Part shown: positions 26,311 to 35,009 of the stretch, piece after piece | Layout of the letters: each line of letters opens with the position of its first letter | Position numbering within the stretch: position 1 is the first letter of the stretch | Source of the DNA: Hymenobacter qilianensis | GTDB lineage: Bacteria; Bacteroidota; Bacteroidia; Cytophagales; Hymenobacteraceae | Direction of reading: 5' to 3' | NCBI RefSeq assembly: GCF_014489555.1 | Contig: NZ_CP060784.1 | Span: 1,922,001-1,986,000 of the forward strand | DNA: 64,000 nt | Made by a program: the position numbers and the translations under genes | Notes under the pieces: generated by a model | The model's input: only the letters and a program-made list of their open reading frames with translations | Database searches by the model: none | What the model was told of the DNA's origin: nothing

Positions 26311-27419
26311 TCAAAATACTTCACCGTGAGTTTGCCGCATCAGGGCGCGCACGGCTCCGGGCCAGTAGCGCAACCCGCCCACCGCCGCTTCGCTCAAAAA
26401 AGGCTTTCCAAACAGACCCTGCACGGCCCGTCCCACCCGCAAACGCCCCCCAAAGTGCGCTTGCCACTCGCGTTGATAAGCAGCTTCGAGGCTCGGCCTT
26501 GTGGTGCGGCCTACCAGAAACTCGTGGATGTGTGCGCTGGCTATCTGAGCGCCGTGAATAGCCATGGCCATGCCGTTGCCACAGAGCGGCGTAATCAGGC
26601 CCGCCGCGTCGCCACACATCAGAATGTGGTTTTCCACGCAGTTTTTGGGCGCGAAGGATATTTCGTTGATAACCTCCGGCTGCGGGTACAGGAACTCAGC
26701 GTCCCGAAAAATGCCCCCCAGCCGCGGATTCCGGGCTAATACCTGTTTTTCCATCGCCGCAATAGTGCCGTGGGCCTTCAGGTTCTGGCGAGTAGTTAGG
26801 TAGCAGAAGCAATATTTATCTTCTTCAATAGCCGAGATGCCAGCATAGCCATCGGCGAAGTTGTGCAGGGCAATCAGGTTGCGCGGAAAGTCGAGCCGCA
26901 CGTGGTATTTAACGCCCAGATACGGTGAGCGCCTGGTGAAAAACGGACGCTGCAGCTGGCGGTCGAGGTTGGCGCGCTTACCGTACGCGCCCAGCACAAT
27001 GCGGGCCTGTAGAATTCGGCCGTCGGCTAGGCTTACGTGATGCTCGTCGCCATTGAATGTGACATTCGTGACGGTGGCTCCCTGGTGAAACTCTACACCG
27101 CGCGCCTCGGCTTGCTGATACAGGAAATAATCCAGTGTATAGCGGCTCACCCCAAATCCACCCAGGTCGAGCGGGGCGGTGAGCGTGCGGCCCGCCGGCG
27201 AGCTGAGCATGAACTGCGTAATGTTGGCCGGCTCCAGCACTGCTGGATCTACGCCAAGCCGCCGCAGGTAAGGCAGCACCTCATTAGACACATACTCGCC
27301 GCAAACCTTGTGGAACGGGTAATGCTTGCGCTCCACCACCGTGACGTGGTACCCCCGGCCCGCCAAATCCAGAGCGGCTGTAAGGCCCCCAAACCCCCAC
27401 CAATAATGAGAACTTCCAA
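26311..27419 (-). CDS. FAD-dependent oxidoreductase (geranylgeranyl-reductase-like), frameshifted near the N-terminus
   Basis: About 370 residues. Body: TVVERKHYPFHKVCGEYVSNE, then GVSRYTLDYFLYQQAEARG, and the second FAD motif HILMCGDAAGLITPLCGNGM, typical of GGR/UbiH-type flavoproteins. The first FAD loop is only complete if one G is added in the tract 27386-27390, giving VLIIGGGLGGLTAALDLAGRG. The start is then a TTG at 27417-27419 or lies further up; no ATG is in the repaired frame nearby, so the start is uncertain. First gene of the polyketide operon; hydroxylation of the product is inferred by analogy to SrsC. Confidence 0.8.
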
Positions 27420-27514
27420 ATTTTTTTTGAATATAAAATGGTGAAAAACAGGGGTGAATCCTTTATTTATAGAAGATAAGTTATATTTTATGTATCTTGT
27501 TGGAATTCAAGCGC

Positions 27515-27522
27515 TACCTTTG
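27515..27522 (+). promoter_or_regulatory. -7 promoter box (TACCTTTG)
   Basis: TAnnTTTG match 65 bases upstream of the T9SS stub gene. The -33 region is A/T-rich but has no TTG at 19-21 bases. A GCGTC...GACGC hairpin lies in the leader. Confidence 0.45.
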
Positions 27523-27586
27523 CAAACCAAATTGAGCGTCTGACGTTAAGAATTTAACCGACGCGCCAATCGCCTAACGGTCTGAT

Positions 27587-27964
27587 ATGATGAAAACTCT
27601 ACGATTACTATTGTGTTTTTGCGCCTTGGTGCTCGGCCCGCTGTGCACCGGCGTACCGGCTGTCAATGCGCAGCCTGCTAGTCCTGCTACAGCCAGCCGT
27701 CCGGCTGCGGATGAAAAAAATGTATTGGTGTACCCCAACCCCAGCACCGGTATTGTTCATATCGATATTAACGGTTTCAATGGCCGCAAAACGGAGCTGC
27801 GTATTCTGAACGTCATCGGCTCCGTAATCTACCGCGAATCATTGACGGAATTTAATGGCCGCTTCACCAAAACTCTTGACCTGAGCAGGTTTGCCAGCGG
27901 CCTTTACTACGTAAAGCTCGAATCGGATAACGCCAGCGAAATGCGTAAGCTGGTAATCCGATAA
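27587..27964 (+). CDS. Stand-alone T9SS C-terminal sorting domain protein
   Basis: 125 residues: signal peptide (to about residue 29), a 15-residue linker, then VLVYPNPSTGIVHIDING...LRILNVIGSVIYRE...LDLSRFASGLYYVKLES...RKLVIR, a complete type A sorting domain (TIGR04183-like). In normal T9SS cargo this domain follows a large passenger; here there is none. It should be exported and handled by the T9SS with almost no cargo. Single gene with promoter box and terminator of its own. Confidence 0.85.
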   Translation: MMKTLRLLLCFCALVLGPLCTGVPAVNAQPASPATASRPAADEKNVLVYPNPSTGIVHIDINGFNGRKTELRILNVIGSVIYRESLTEFNGRFTKTLDLSRFASGLYYVKLESDNASEMRKLVIR

Positions 27965-27987
27965 CCTTACTACTTCATTGCTTAAAA

Positions 27988-28025
27988 GAAAAGCAGCCTC
28001 ACCGGATCGGGGGCTGCTTTTTTTA
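27988..28025 (+). terminator. Terminator of the T9SS stub gene
   Basis: AAAGCAGCCtcaccggatcggGGGCTGCTTTTTTT. Confidence 0.82.
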
Positions 28026-28036
28026 TGAGCTAAAAG

Positions 28037-28077
28037 CAAAAAAACGGTCCTTACGCAATAGTAAGGACCGTTTTTAG
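28037..28077. terminator. Bidirectional hairpin terminator
   Basis: CAAAAAAACGGTCCTTACgcaataGTAAGGACCGTTTTTAG; faces the small minus-strand gene at 28099. Confidence 0.85.
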
Positions 28078-28098
28078 GACTTTGCAGTCAAGCGCTAC

Positions 28099-28215
28099 CT
28101 AGCGATTCGGAATCCGAATCGGCTGGGGCTTCAGCATAGCCTTGAGGTTATCCAGAGTGTTGAGGGCGATGAGGGCAGTAGCAATCATCAACCCCACAAA
28201 AAGAAGGAAAGACAT
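28099..28215 (-). CDS. Small single-pass membrane protein (38 residues)
   Basis: ATG at 28213-28215, stop TAG at 28099-28101. The peptide begins MSFLLFVGLMIATALIALNT, one clear membrane helix, and ends in a short basic tail KPQPIRIPNR. A terminator lies just after the stop and no other gene claims the stretch. Too short for family assignment; its position between terminators and the clean helix support it as real. Confidence 0.5.
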   Translation of the reverse strand: MSFLLFVGLMIATALIALNTLDNLKAMLKPQPIRIPNR

Positions 28216-28381
28216 ACGAGTGGGAGTTTAAGGCGAGAAAGAAATAAAACCGGAGTCAACACGCCAACGCAACAGGGCCGGTTGGTAAATGTACTCTCTT
28301 GAACCTCAGAACCCGGCATCAGGTTTCAGCATAATTATGTGCTTTTTGATCTTTTCCATCATCAACAGGCACAGATAGTAA

Positions 28382-29462
28382 CTACCCGGCCACTTTATCC
28401 TGCGGCGGGGCTCTAAACAGCTGCTCTACAACGTAGCGAGCGTCGGCACCCACGCCGCCCATCAGGGCCGATCCCGACTGTTGAGCCACGGCAAGCCGAG
28501 GAAGGCTAGGCCCGGCGCGGCCGTCAGGCCACGGTAGTGTTTGGGGTAGCCGTCAGCGTCGAAAACGGAGGCTTCAATCCAGCTAAAATCGGGTCCGAAG
28601 CCGGTGGCCCATATCACGGCCTCCAGGGCTGGCGTGCTGGCGTGGCGGCCGCGCAAAATGCCCCCCGGCTCTACGCCCAGCGCCCGCCCGATGAACCGAG
28701 CATTAGGGAAAGTACGCAGTCGGGCCAGGTCGCCGCTGACCACGGGCTCAGGCTGCCGCATCATGTGCGCGCCTACCGGCGAATGACGCGACGCCCACAA
28801 CAGTCTGGTGGCGGTGAGCATCGCCCACATCAGCATATTGTTGGGCATGGCCGGCGTATGCTCGTCGAAGGCGGCGTACACGGGGCGACCGGTTGAGGCT
28901 AAATCGGCCGCAATTTGCAGAGCCGAGTTGCCACTGCCGACTACCGCCACTGGCCCGGTACCCACTACCTGCTGCGGGCGTTGGTAGTCGCGGCTGTGAA
29001 GCTGAACAACCTTTGAAGGAAGCTGGGGGCAAATTCGGGCTGACGTGGGGCATTGTAAGCACCCGTACACACCACCACCCGCCGCGACTGATACTGCCGG
29101 CCCGCCGCAGTACTGACAGCATAGCCGTTTGGAGTTGGCGTTACGCTGCTGACGCGCTGGGACAGATGCAACGGGAAGCGAAAGTGCTCGGCATACGTGC
29201 TCAGGTAAGCAGCCGCTTCATCTTTGGTAGGATAGCGAAATTTGCCCCCCGGCCACTCCAGGCCGGGCAAGCTGCTGGCCCAGGCTGGGGAGAATAAGCG
29301 CAATGCCTCAAATCGCGACGCCCAGACATCACCCACGGCCGCTCGCTCGTCCAGAATCACGAACGATACGCCCAGGCGCTGCACATAATAAGCTGCCGCT
29401 AGTCCGGCCTGTCCTGCCCCGATAATAAGCGTGTCAACCGAAAAAGCGTCAGGAGAAGGCAT
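28382..29462 (-). CDS. Flavin-containing monooxygenase-like protein (CzcO/YhiR type), two frameshifts
   Basis: About 360 residues after repair. FAD loop IIGAGQAGLAAAYYVQRLG at the N-terminus, then the NADP loop VAVVGSGNSALQIAADLA in the middle, and the ATG-like VIWATGFGPDFSW motif. Breaks: G tract 29025-29029 (five G, needs six; gives FAPQLPSKVV) and CCC 28473-28475 (needs one more; gives NSRGSALMGGVGADARYVVEQL, the usual family ending) with stop at 28382-28384. Substrate unknown; relatives are called NAD(P)-binding or arsenic/metal-associated flavoproteins. Confidence 0.82.
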
Positions 29463-29772
29463 AGAGGAGTGTTGCAGGAAGTAGAAAAGCTAGCCAAATG
29501 TATTTATTGTTGCTGGTCGCTAAAAAAGCCCCCAGAAGGGAACCGCTCTTGTGCTCGATTCCGCGGGGTAGCTGATGGTAGGGCTAGGCCACATAGTTTA
29601 TCGGCTGAAAAGTCTTCCGGAAATAATTTGAAAGGCCTTTTATATGGAACCGCTAACTGAAGCGTTTGGCCCACGACAAGTACCTGTTCATAAATATTGG
29701 CTTAGCAGGGCGCACCTTTGTTGTTCGAACTGCACCCTTGTCTTCACTCATTCTACTTCGTTTTCTTATCCG
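29463..29772. other. Intergenic region between divergent genes
   Basis: 310 bases between the minus-strand flavoprotein and the plus-strand nuclease. Holds one AAAAAAGCCCCCAG word at 29522 and a weak -7-like CACCTTTG at about 29709. The frame open upstream of the nuclease ATG shows no protein-like features. Confidence 0.4.
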
Positions 29773-30621
29773 ATGAAGCATATTTTCTATCGATTGCTCT
29801 GTATAGGCTTGCTGAGTGGTTTTGTCATTTCCTGCTCCGATGATTCTGTATCACCTGCCGAAGTCCGCGATAATCCGCTGGCGATGGGCAATCCTAGCGG
29901 CGCCACTACGGACCCGGCCTCTTACACCAATTACCTGCTGGAGAAACCCCAGTATGCGCTATCGTATCACCGCGACCGGGGCACACCCAACTGGGTAAGT
30001 TGGCACTTGAGCAAAGCCTGGCTTGGTAGCGCTTCACGCCAGGATAATTTTGCGCCCGACAATACTCTGCCCACCGGCTGGTTTCGGGCTACCAGCGCCA
30101 GCTACACCGGCTCGGGCTTCGACCGGGGCCACAACTGCCCCTCCGCCGACCGCACCGGCTCGGTAGCCGATAACGCAGCTACTTTCCTGATGACCAACAT
30201 TATACCGCAGGCGCCTAATAACAACCAGCGTACCTGGGCCGACCTCGAAAACTACTGCCGCACCTTGGTAAACGGGGGCAATGAGCTTTACATCATCTGT
30301 GGAAGCTACGGCAGGGGAGGTACTGGCTCTGAAGGCCAGGCGAATACCATAGCAGACGGTAAAATAACGGTGCCCAACCGCATATGGAAGGTAATCGTGG
30401 TACTGCCCGCTGGCACCAACGATGTAAGCCGCGTCACGGCTGATACGCGCGTTATTTCTGTGAATACGCCTAATACCAGCAGTCTGAACCCTGAGTGGGC
30501 TACCTATCGCACCTCCGTAGATGCTATTGAAAAAGCAACCGGCTACGACCTGCTATCGGCCGTGCCCGCATCAGTGCAGAGCGCCGTGGAAGCCAGGGTG
30601 GACGATGGTCCGGTAAACTGA
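29773..30621 (+). CDS. DNA/RNA non-specific endonuclease, lipoprotein
   Basis: 282 residues from the ATG at 29773, which starts a lipoprotein signal (FVISC, Cys20). The catalytic DRGHNCPSADR motif (His in DRGH) and the downstream NIIPQAPNNNQRTWADLE segment (metal-binding Asn) identify the NUC1/EndA superfamily (NucA_B). It should degrade DNA and RNA outside the cell or in the envelope. An upstream in-frame start at 29644 would add a non-signal leader and is rejected. Confidence 0.9.
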   Translation: MKHIFYRLLCIGLLSGFVISCSDDSVSPAEVRDNPLAMGNPSGATTDPASYTNYLLEKPQYALSYHRDRGTPNWVSWHLSKAWLGSASRQDNFAPDNTLPTGWFRATSASYTGSGFDRGHNCPSADRTGSVADNAATFLMTNIIPQAPNNNQRTWADLENYCRTLVNGGNELYIICGSYGRGGTGSEGQANTIADGKITVPNRIWKVIVVLPAGTNDVSRVTADTRVISVNTPNTSSLNPEWATYRTSVDAIEKATGYDLLSAVPASVQSAVEARVDDGPVN

Positions 30622-30724
30622 AGCACTGCCCTCAGTAGCAGCCGAGAGCAGCTAAGAATACTGTTCCTAGTAATGAAGTCAAGCTAAATAAATATTGGAA
30701 TTATTATATAATAAATTAAGGCAC

Positions 30725-30732
30725 TACTTTTG
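30725..30732 (+). promoter_or_regulatory. -7 promoter box (TACTTTTG)
   Basis: TAnnTTTG match in A/T-rich DNA with no protein gene downstream on this strand. It leads into the hairpin at 30766-30793. Confidence 0.4.
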
Positions 30733-30738
30733 TGCTGA

Positions 30739-30800
30739 GTGTCCCGAGTGAGTATGGAAGGGAATAGAAAGCCGCGCTGCAACGCGGCTTTCTGCATTTT
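30739..30800 (+). ncRNA. Candidate small RNA
   Basis: About 60 bases from just after the -7 box to a strong stem AGAAAGCCGCGctgcaaCGCGGCTTTCT followed by GCATTTT. No reading frame of note. The tail is not a pure T run, so termination is uncertain. Evidence is only promoter-like box plus hairpin. Confidence 0.25.
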
Positions 30801-31032
30801 ACAGCCAAGCTATAATGAGCTGATAAATGGAAATGCAGGAGCTGATAAAAGCCCCCTGATCTGGGAGCAGTCTAACTTTGGCTGGTAACAGCAATTGAGT
30901 TTACGAACCCGCTTTTGCCGCGGCACTAACGGTTGAAAGCACCTCTATGCCAGGTATGCGCTTTAGGTGGCTGCCGCTTGGCTAGCTTTTTTACTGGGGG
31001 GCTTTCTAGGCTTTTAACAACAGCTTTACCTG

Positions 31033-31620
31033 CTACTCCTCACCATCAGTGGGTAAGCCCACTTCCCCGTCTTTTACTACCGGCTGGCTGTTCATGTAAG
31101 AGCGGAAGGCCGACGCTACGTCGCTGGCAACGGCATTGGCCTGGGCCGTTACGCGTCGGTCGTTGCGCGTGCGTGCATTGGTGCGCTCCTCGCTGAGCTG
31201 CTTTATGTAGTCCTCAAGAGGCACCGTAACGGCGGGCTCCTTCTCGTCCGGAACCACGCGAAAAGTGCCTACAGTATAGCTATAGCCCTGCTCGGTGATG
31301 CCAAACCGGAAGTTGAAGTGCAGAATTCGTGCCTGCTCAGGACCCGAGGCTTTGGCCGCTGCCATCTTTATTTTGCTCGTGCCCGTCAAGCTGATTTCCT
31401 TCGCTTCCGGGTTCGCCTGGACATTGCTTTTAGGATTATATGGAAACTTCTCTTGGGTCCACGATAACGCGTGCTGATACAGGGTAACCGAGTTGCTATC
31501 CTCTACGTGTACCTTCTCGCTGTATTCTATGGGGGCCGTTGGAGCAATGCCCTGTGCCTGCGTAGCTGAGGAAAATAAGCTTAAGCCACTCACAAGCAGG
31601 GCCACGATTATTTTTTTCAT
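31033..31620 (-). CDS. DUF4468-like secreted protein
   Basis: 195 residues from the ATG at 31618-31620, with a signal peptide ending TQAQG. The IEYSEKVHVEDSNSVTLYQHALSWTQEKFP start and the following strand pattern fit the DUF4468 (TBP-like fold) family, which is common in Bacteroidota envelopes. The C-terminal part (residues ~135-195) is charged and helical. Function unknown. A minus-strand -7 box lies 42 bases upstream. Confidence 0.75.
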   Translation of the reverse strand: MKKIIVALLVSGLSLFSSATQAQGIAPTAPIEYSEKVHVEDSNSVTLYQHALSWTQEKFPYNPKSNVQANPEAKEISLTGTSKIKMAAAKASGPEQARILHFNFRFGITEQGYSYTVGTFRVVPDEKEPAVTVPLEDYIKQLSEERTNARTRNDRRVTAQANAVASDVASAFRSYMNSQPVVKDGEVGLPTDGEE

Positions 31621-31661
31621 ACTCAAAGAATAAAAATAGGGAAGGTCAGGTGACTGAAGCG

Positions 31662-31669
31662 CAAATATA
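31662..31669 (-). promoter_or_regulatory. -7 promoter box (TATATTTG) of the DUF4468 gene
   Basis: Read on the minus strand; TAnnTTTG, 42 bases upstream of the start codon. No -33 TTG at the standard distance. Confidence 0.5.
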
Positions 31670-32075
31670 GGTCCCAACTGATTGCACATTGCTGAGAGTA
31701 TTTGCAATATGTAATGATATGGGTTCTGCGCTCCGCCCGTACCAATTGGATGAATAACAGTTCAGGTGGTAGATGGCAACTCAGCTTTTTGCGCCTTATA
31801 CCGTATAAGCAATGCAAGAAGTAACGGTTAAATATAGAAATTTGTACTATATTCATAAGATGTCTATTCGCTATAAGCAACGCCTTAATAACAAAAGGGA
31901 GTAAAGAGCTAAAGACAGAGGGTGATCAATATTCCTAAAATTAAATGCTACTGTGTGATAAAATTTTATTTTTCAGGCAGTTAACTAATCGTATTGCCAA
32001 AAAGGGAATGATCCCCGAAAGTGGAGTAAGGCTGGTTTGTAACATTGCGGTAACATTAAATTAATTCCCCTTCTC
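31670..32075. other. A/T-rich intergenic region
   Basis: About 400 bases, much more A/T-rich than the rest. No gene, tRNA or long repeat seen. It probably holds the upstream parts of two divergent promoters. Confidence 0.4.
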
Positions 32076-32105
32076 TTGGAGGTATGGAAAGTATTAGTAC
32101 TTTTG
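32076..32105 (+). promoter_or_regulatory. Complete Bacteroidota promoter (TTG-N19-TACTTTTG)
   Basis: TTG at 32076-32078, a 19-base spacer and TACTTTTG at 32098-32105. This is the best match to the TTTG/TAnnTTTG consensus in the window and predicts a start near 32112. Confidence 0.65.
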
Positions 32106-32111
32106 CGACGT

Positions 32112-32260
32112 GCTTCACCCAAAGACCAAACATCTAATGAAGCGCAGAACGCCCAATAGCGTTGTTCTGCGAGAAGACCGGAAGGCCTTTTCCCCCGTTG
32201 GTTTTTCCGTCTTTCCTGTTTTTTTCCGTTCGCCGCTCCGGTCTCCGAAGCGGTTTTTTT
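32112..32260 (+). promoter_or_regulatory. Structured leader with terminator-like hairpin (possible attenuator or sRNA)
   Basis: From the predicted start to a hairpin CCGCTccggtctccgAAGCGG (32233-32253) followed by seven T, all before the small ORF at 32341. AGACCGG at 32175-32181 can pair with CCGGTCT at 32238-32244 inside the terminator, which would give an alternative fold. Either an attenuator for the small gene or the end of a ~150-base RNA. A reading frame is open through it, but the composition (T runs) is not protein-like. Confidence 0.35.
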
Positions 32261-32340
32261 ATGTTCGGCTGAGTCGGTGGGCAGCGATCATGCTTCGTAT
32301 TCAACCCTCCACTCATACCTATTTCAAGCTTCACGTCAAC

Positions 32341-32508
32341 ATGCAAGACAACCTCGTCCCTCAAGCCGCGGCCTTCGTTGCCACCCGCAACGTGAAGCTA
32401 AATGCCGGTGCTGGTGCAGGTATGGCCCGCATAGCCCGGTTCATCCTCGGCCAGAAGGACATCCGCAACTGCGTACCCTTCTTGATGAACCGCGACAACG
32501 TAATCTAA
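32341..32508 (+). CDS. Small protein of 55 residues, unknown function
   Basis: ATG at 32341: begins MQDNLVPQAAAFVATRNVK and continues with a G/A-rich AGAGAGMARIARFILGQKD helix, ending PFLMNRDNVI. Followed after 12 bases by a good terminator. A longer frame from 32137 (ATG) would include the leader and is less likely. No family recognised. The strong promoter and terminator suggest high expression. Confidence 0.5.
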   Translation: MQDNLVPQAAAFVATRNVKLNAGAGAGMARIARFILGQKDIRNCVPFLMNRDNVI

Positions 32509-32520
32509 CTAGTTGACCAA

Positions 32521-32556
32521 CAAAGCGCCCGGTGATGAACCGGGCGCTTTGCTTTT
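32521..32556 (+). terminator. Hairpin terminator
   Basis: AAAGCGCCCGGtgatgaaCCGGGCGCTTTGCTTTT, after the 55-residue gene. Confidence 0.85.
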
Positions 32557-32612
32557 GGGGTTATTATAGTTGAGGCTTCAATAAGAGTCAATAGTTTAAA
32601 GCAAAATCAATC

Positions 32613-33494
32613 ATGCAGTTAGGCGCAGTTACACTTCAAAATCCTATCTGCCTGGCCGCGGCCTCTTGGCATCTGGATGGGCCGGGCTACGAGCGACTGG
32701 GGGCCATTTTTACCCGCACCGTTACCATGGAGCCCAAACCAGGGCTGTATGAGCAGGGTATCTGGCAGGTAGCCGATCAAACACTGCTCAACGCCACCAA
32801 CATGCGCACTGAAAACGCGGAGATTCTGGTGCAGGAGCATCTGCCGAATCTGTTGCGCTACGGGGTGCCGGTATTGGTAAGTATCACGGCCCCAGGCATT
32901 CCGGGCTTCCGTAAAATTGCCCGCTTCCTTAAGCGCGAAGCTGGGGGGCAAATTGCGGGCGTCGAGGTCTACATCACCTGCACTGATACCGCTAAGGGCG
33001 CCGAAATTACGCCCAAGTTTGTGCGCGACGCTACCGAGGCCGTGCGCAATGAACTGGGTCCTGAGGCCATCATCGTAGTGAAGCTGCCCCCGTGGCCCGA
33101 CTTCATTCGGGGCCTGGCGCTGGGCGCGCAAGAAGGTGGCGCTTCGGCACTAGCTGCGTGTAACACACTTAAAGGCTTGCACTTACCCGATGATGCCAGC
33201 GCCGCGCCGCTCATTGGCGGGTTGTCGGGCGAGGCGTTGCGGCCGGTGGCTTTGCGCTGCGTGTATGAGCTGGCCCAGGATGCCCGCATCAAGCTGCCGA
33301 TTTTCGGTACGGGGGGCATTTTTACCAGCAACCACGTCACCGATTATTTGCGAGTAGGCGCCAACGCCGTGCAAATTGCCAGCGGCGAGTGGCTGGAGCC
33401 GGGCTTAACAGCTCGTCTGGCCGAAGAATGTGCAAATGACTCTCAAAATGCAGCGCGGGAGTTGTCCCGTGCTAACTTGGTCAGTCGTCGATAG
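32613..33494 (+). CDS. pyrD: Dihydroorotate dehydrogenase (class 1-like)
   Basis: 293 residues. Fourth step of pyrimidine synthesis, dihydroorotate to orotate, FMN enzyme. Signs: LQNPICLAAASWHLDG at the N-terminus, IVVKLPPWPD (Lys), AACNTLKGLHL, GLSGEALRPVALRCV and IFGTGGIFTSNHVTDYLRVGANAVQIAS (FMN phosphate site). The active-site base region reads EVYITCTD and differs from the usual NxSCPN, so the subtype is uncertain. First gene of the nucleotide supercluster, followed by pyrF. Confidence 0.85.
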   Translation: MQLGAVTLQNPICLAAASWHLDGPGYERLGAIFTRTVTMEPKPGLYEQGIWQVADQTLLNATNMRTENAEILVQEHLPNLLRYGVPVLVSITAPGIPGFRKIARFLKREAGGQIAGVEVYITCTDTAKGAEITPKFVRDATEAVRNELGPEAIIVVKLPPWPDFIRGLALGAQEGGASALAACNTLKGLHLPDDASAAPLIGGLSGEALRPVALRCVYELAQDARIKLPIFGTGGIFTSNHVTDYLRVGANAVQIASGEWLEPGLTARLAEECANDSQNAARELSRANLVSRR

Positions 33495-33542
33495 TAAGCA
33501 AGAAGCCTTTTCCACCCATTATAACACCTTACCGCAGGCCTC

Positions 33543-34310
33543 ATGAACAAACTCACCACCCGCGTTCAACAAGCCAATTCCTTACTCTGCGTCGGCCTCG
33601 ACCCCACCGGCGACGACGCTTTCGTAGCAGCGCGCTTGCGCGAAGTCATAGCACAGACCGCTGAGTTTGCTGCCGCCTTCAAGCCGAACCTGGCCTTCTT
33701 TCTCTCCCGCGAAAACGGCGTAGCGCTCCTGCGCGATACTGTGGCACTGATTCCCAAGGATATTCCCGTCATCCTCGACGGCAAGTTTGGCGACATCGCC
33801 AATACCGCTGAGCACTACGCCCAATTCGCCTACGACCGCATCGGCGCCGACGCCGTGACGGTAAATCCTTACATGGGCGACGACGCCATCGTGCCCTTCG
33901 CCCGCCCTGATAAAATGGTGTTTGTGTTGGCCAAAACGTCAAATAAACCCGCTCACTCCCTGCAAGATGTCGCCCTGACTCGTGGTGGCTACGTGAGTGA
34001 CTTGGCCGCTCGCGTATCGTGCGAGCTAGATGAGCATCACCATAATATCGGTTTGGTAGTCGGCGCGACTGATGCCGCTGCCATAGCCCGCGTGCGTGAA
34101 AGCTGCCCGACGCAATGGTTTCTGGTACCAGGCATCGGCGCCCAAGGCGGCGACTTAGCTGCCACGCTTCATGCTGGCCTACGCGTCGATGGCCTCGGGT
34201 TACTTATTAATACCTCCCGCGCCATCTGGCAAGCGGCTGATGCCGGCATTGCTGCCCGCACATTGTTCCAACAAATAAATGACCTCCGTCCCGTTGCCGC
34301 TCATGCCTGA
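33543..34310 (+). CDS. pyrF: Orotidine 5'-phosphate decarboxylase, type 2
   Basis: 255 residues. Last step to UMP. Catalytic D-x-K-x-x-D segment ILDGKFGDIANTAEHYA, substrate loop CVGLDPTGDD, VNPYMGDDAIVPF and LVPGIGAQGGDL identify the PyrF2 branch. It overlaps the likely pyrE start by eight bases, so the two should be translationally coupled. Confidence 0.92.
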   Translation: MNKLTTRVQQANSLLCVGLDPTGDDAFVAARLREVIAQTAEFAAAFKPNLAFFLSRENGVALLRDTVALIPKDIPVILDGKFGDIANTAEHYAQFAYDRIGADAVTVNPYMGDDAIVPFARPDKMVFVLAKTSNKPAHSLQDVALTRGGYVSDLAARVSCELDEHHHNIGLVVGATDAAAIARVRESCPTQWFLVPGIGAQGGDLAATLHAGLRVDGLGLLINTSRAIWQAADAGIAARTLFQQINDLRPVAAHA

Positions 34311-34935
34311 CTCTACTGCTGAAATGACTTCTGAAACCCGTTTTGACGCCCCGCTTCTTGAGCAGCAACTGATGCAGGAAGATGCCTTGCTCAGGGGGCA
34401 TTTTCGCCTCTCCTCGGGCTTGCATTCCGATACGTATGTGCAGTGCGCCCGCTTTTTGCGCCGCCCGGAGCTGGCTGCTCCGGCCATGGCCGAGCTGGCC
34501 CAGCGCATTCGCGAAGCGGGTTTACAGCCCGATGTAATAGTTGGTCCGGCCATGGGCGGTGTGGTGGTGAGCTACGAACTAGGCCGACAGCTCGGCGTGC
34601 CTGCCATCTTCACCGAACGCGACGATACGGGTCAAATGACCTTGCGCCGTGGCTTCACCTTGCAGCCCGGCGAGCGAATTATTATTGCCGAAGATGTGGT
34701 GACTACGGGCAAGAGTACCAAAGAAGTAGCGCGGATTTTGGAAGGGCTGGGGGGCAAAATTTTGGGTGTCGCAAGTTTAATTGACCGCACGGGTGGCAAA
34801 GCAGAGCTTTCTTTTCCGACCTTTGCACTGCTGCCGGTCACGGCGGCTACCCACGCACCCGATGATTGCCCGCTGTGTCGGGCAGGTATTCCGGTAGTAA
34901 AACCTGGCAGTCGGCCGGAGAAAGCGTTTTCTTAA
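34303..34935 (+). CDS. pyrE: Orotate phosphoribosyltransferase
   Basis: 210 residues from the ATG at 34303; ATGs at 34279 and 34324 are also in frame, and the overlap with pyrF favours 34303. PRPP-binding loop IIIAEDVVTTGKSTKE, FTERDDTGQMTLRRGF and HFRLSSGLHSDTYVQCA. Joins orotate and PRPP to give OMP, the substrate of the upstream PyrF. Confidence 0.92.
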   Translation: MPDSTAEMTSETRFDAPLLEQQLMQEDALLRGHFRLSSGLHSDTYVQCARFLRRPELAAPAMAELAQRIREAGLQPDVIVGPAMGGVVVSYELGRQLGVPAIFTERDDTGQMTLRRGFTLQPGERIIIAEDVVTTGKSTKEVARILEGLGGKILGVASLIDRTGGKAELSFPTFALLPVTAATHAPDDCPLCRAGIPVVKPGSRPEKAFS

Positions 34936-35009
34936 ACCTACCTGCTGGCTTCGGCCCGTAGGCAAGGCATTTTCGGTGTCCCGATTGTCGGGGCGCTTTT
35001 CCATGGCCG

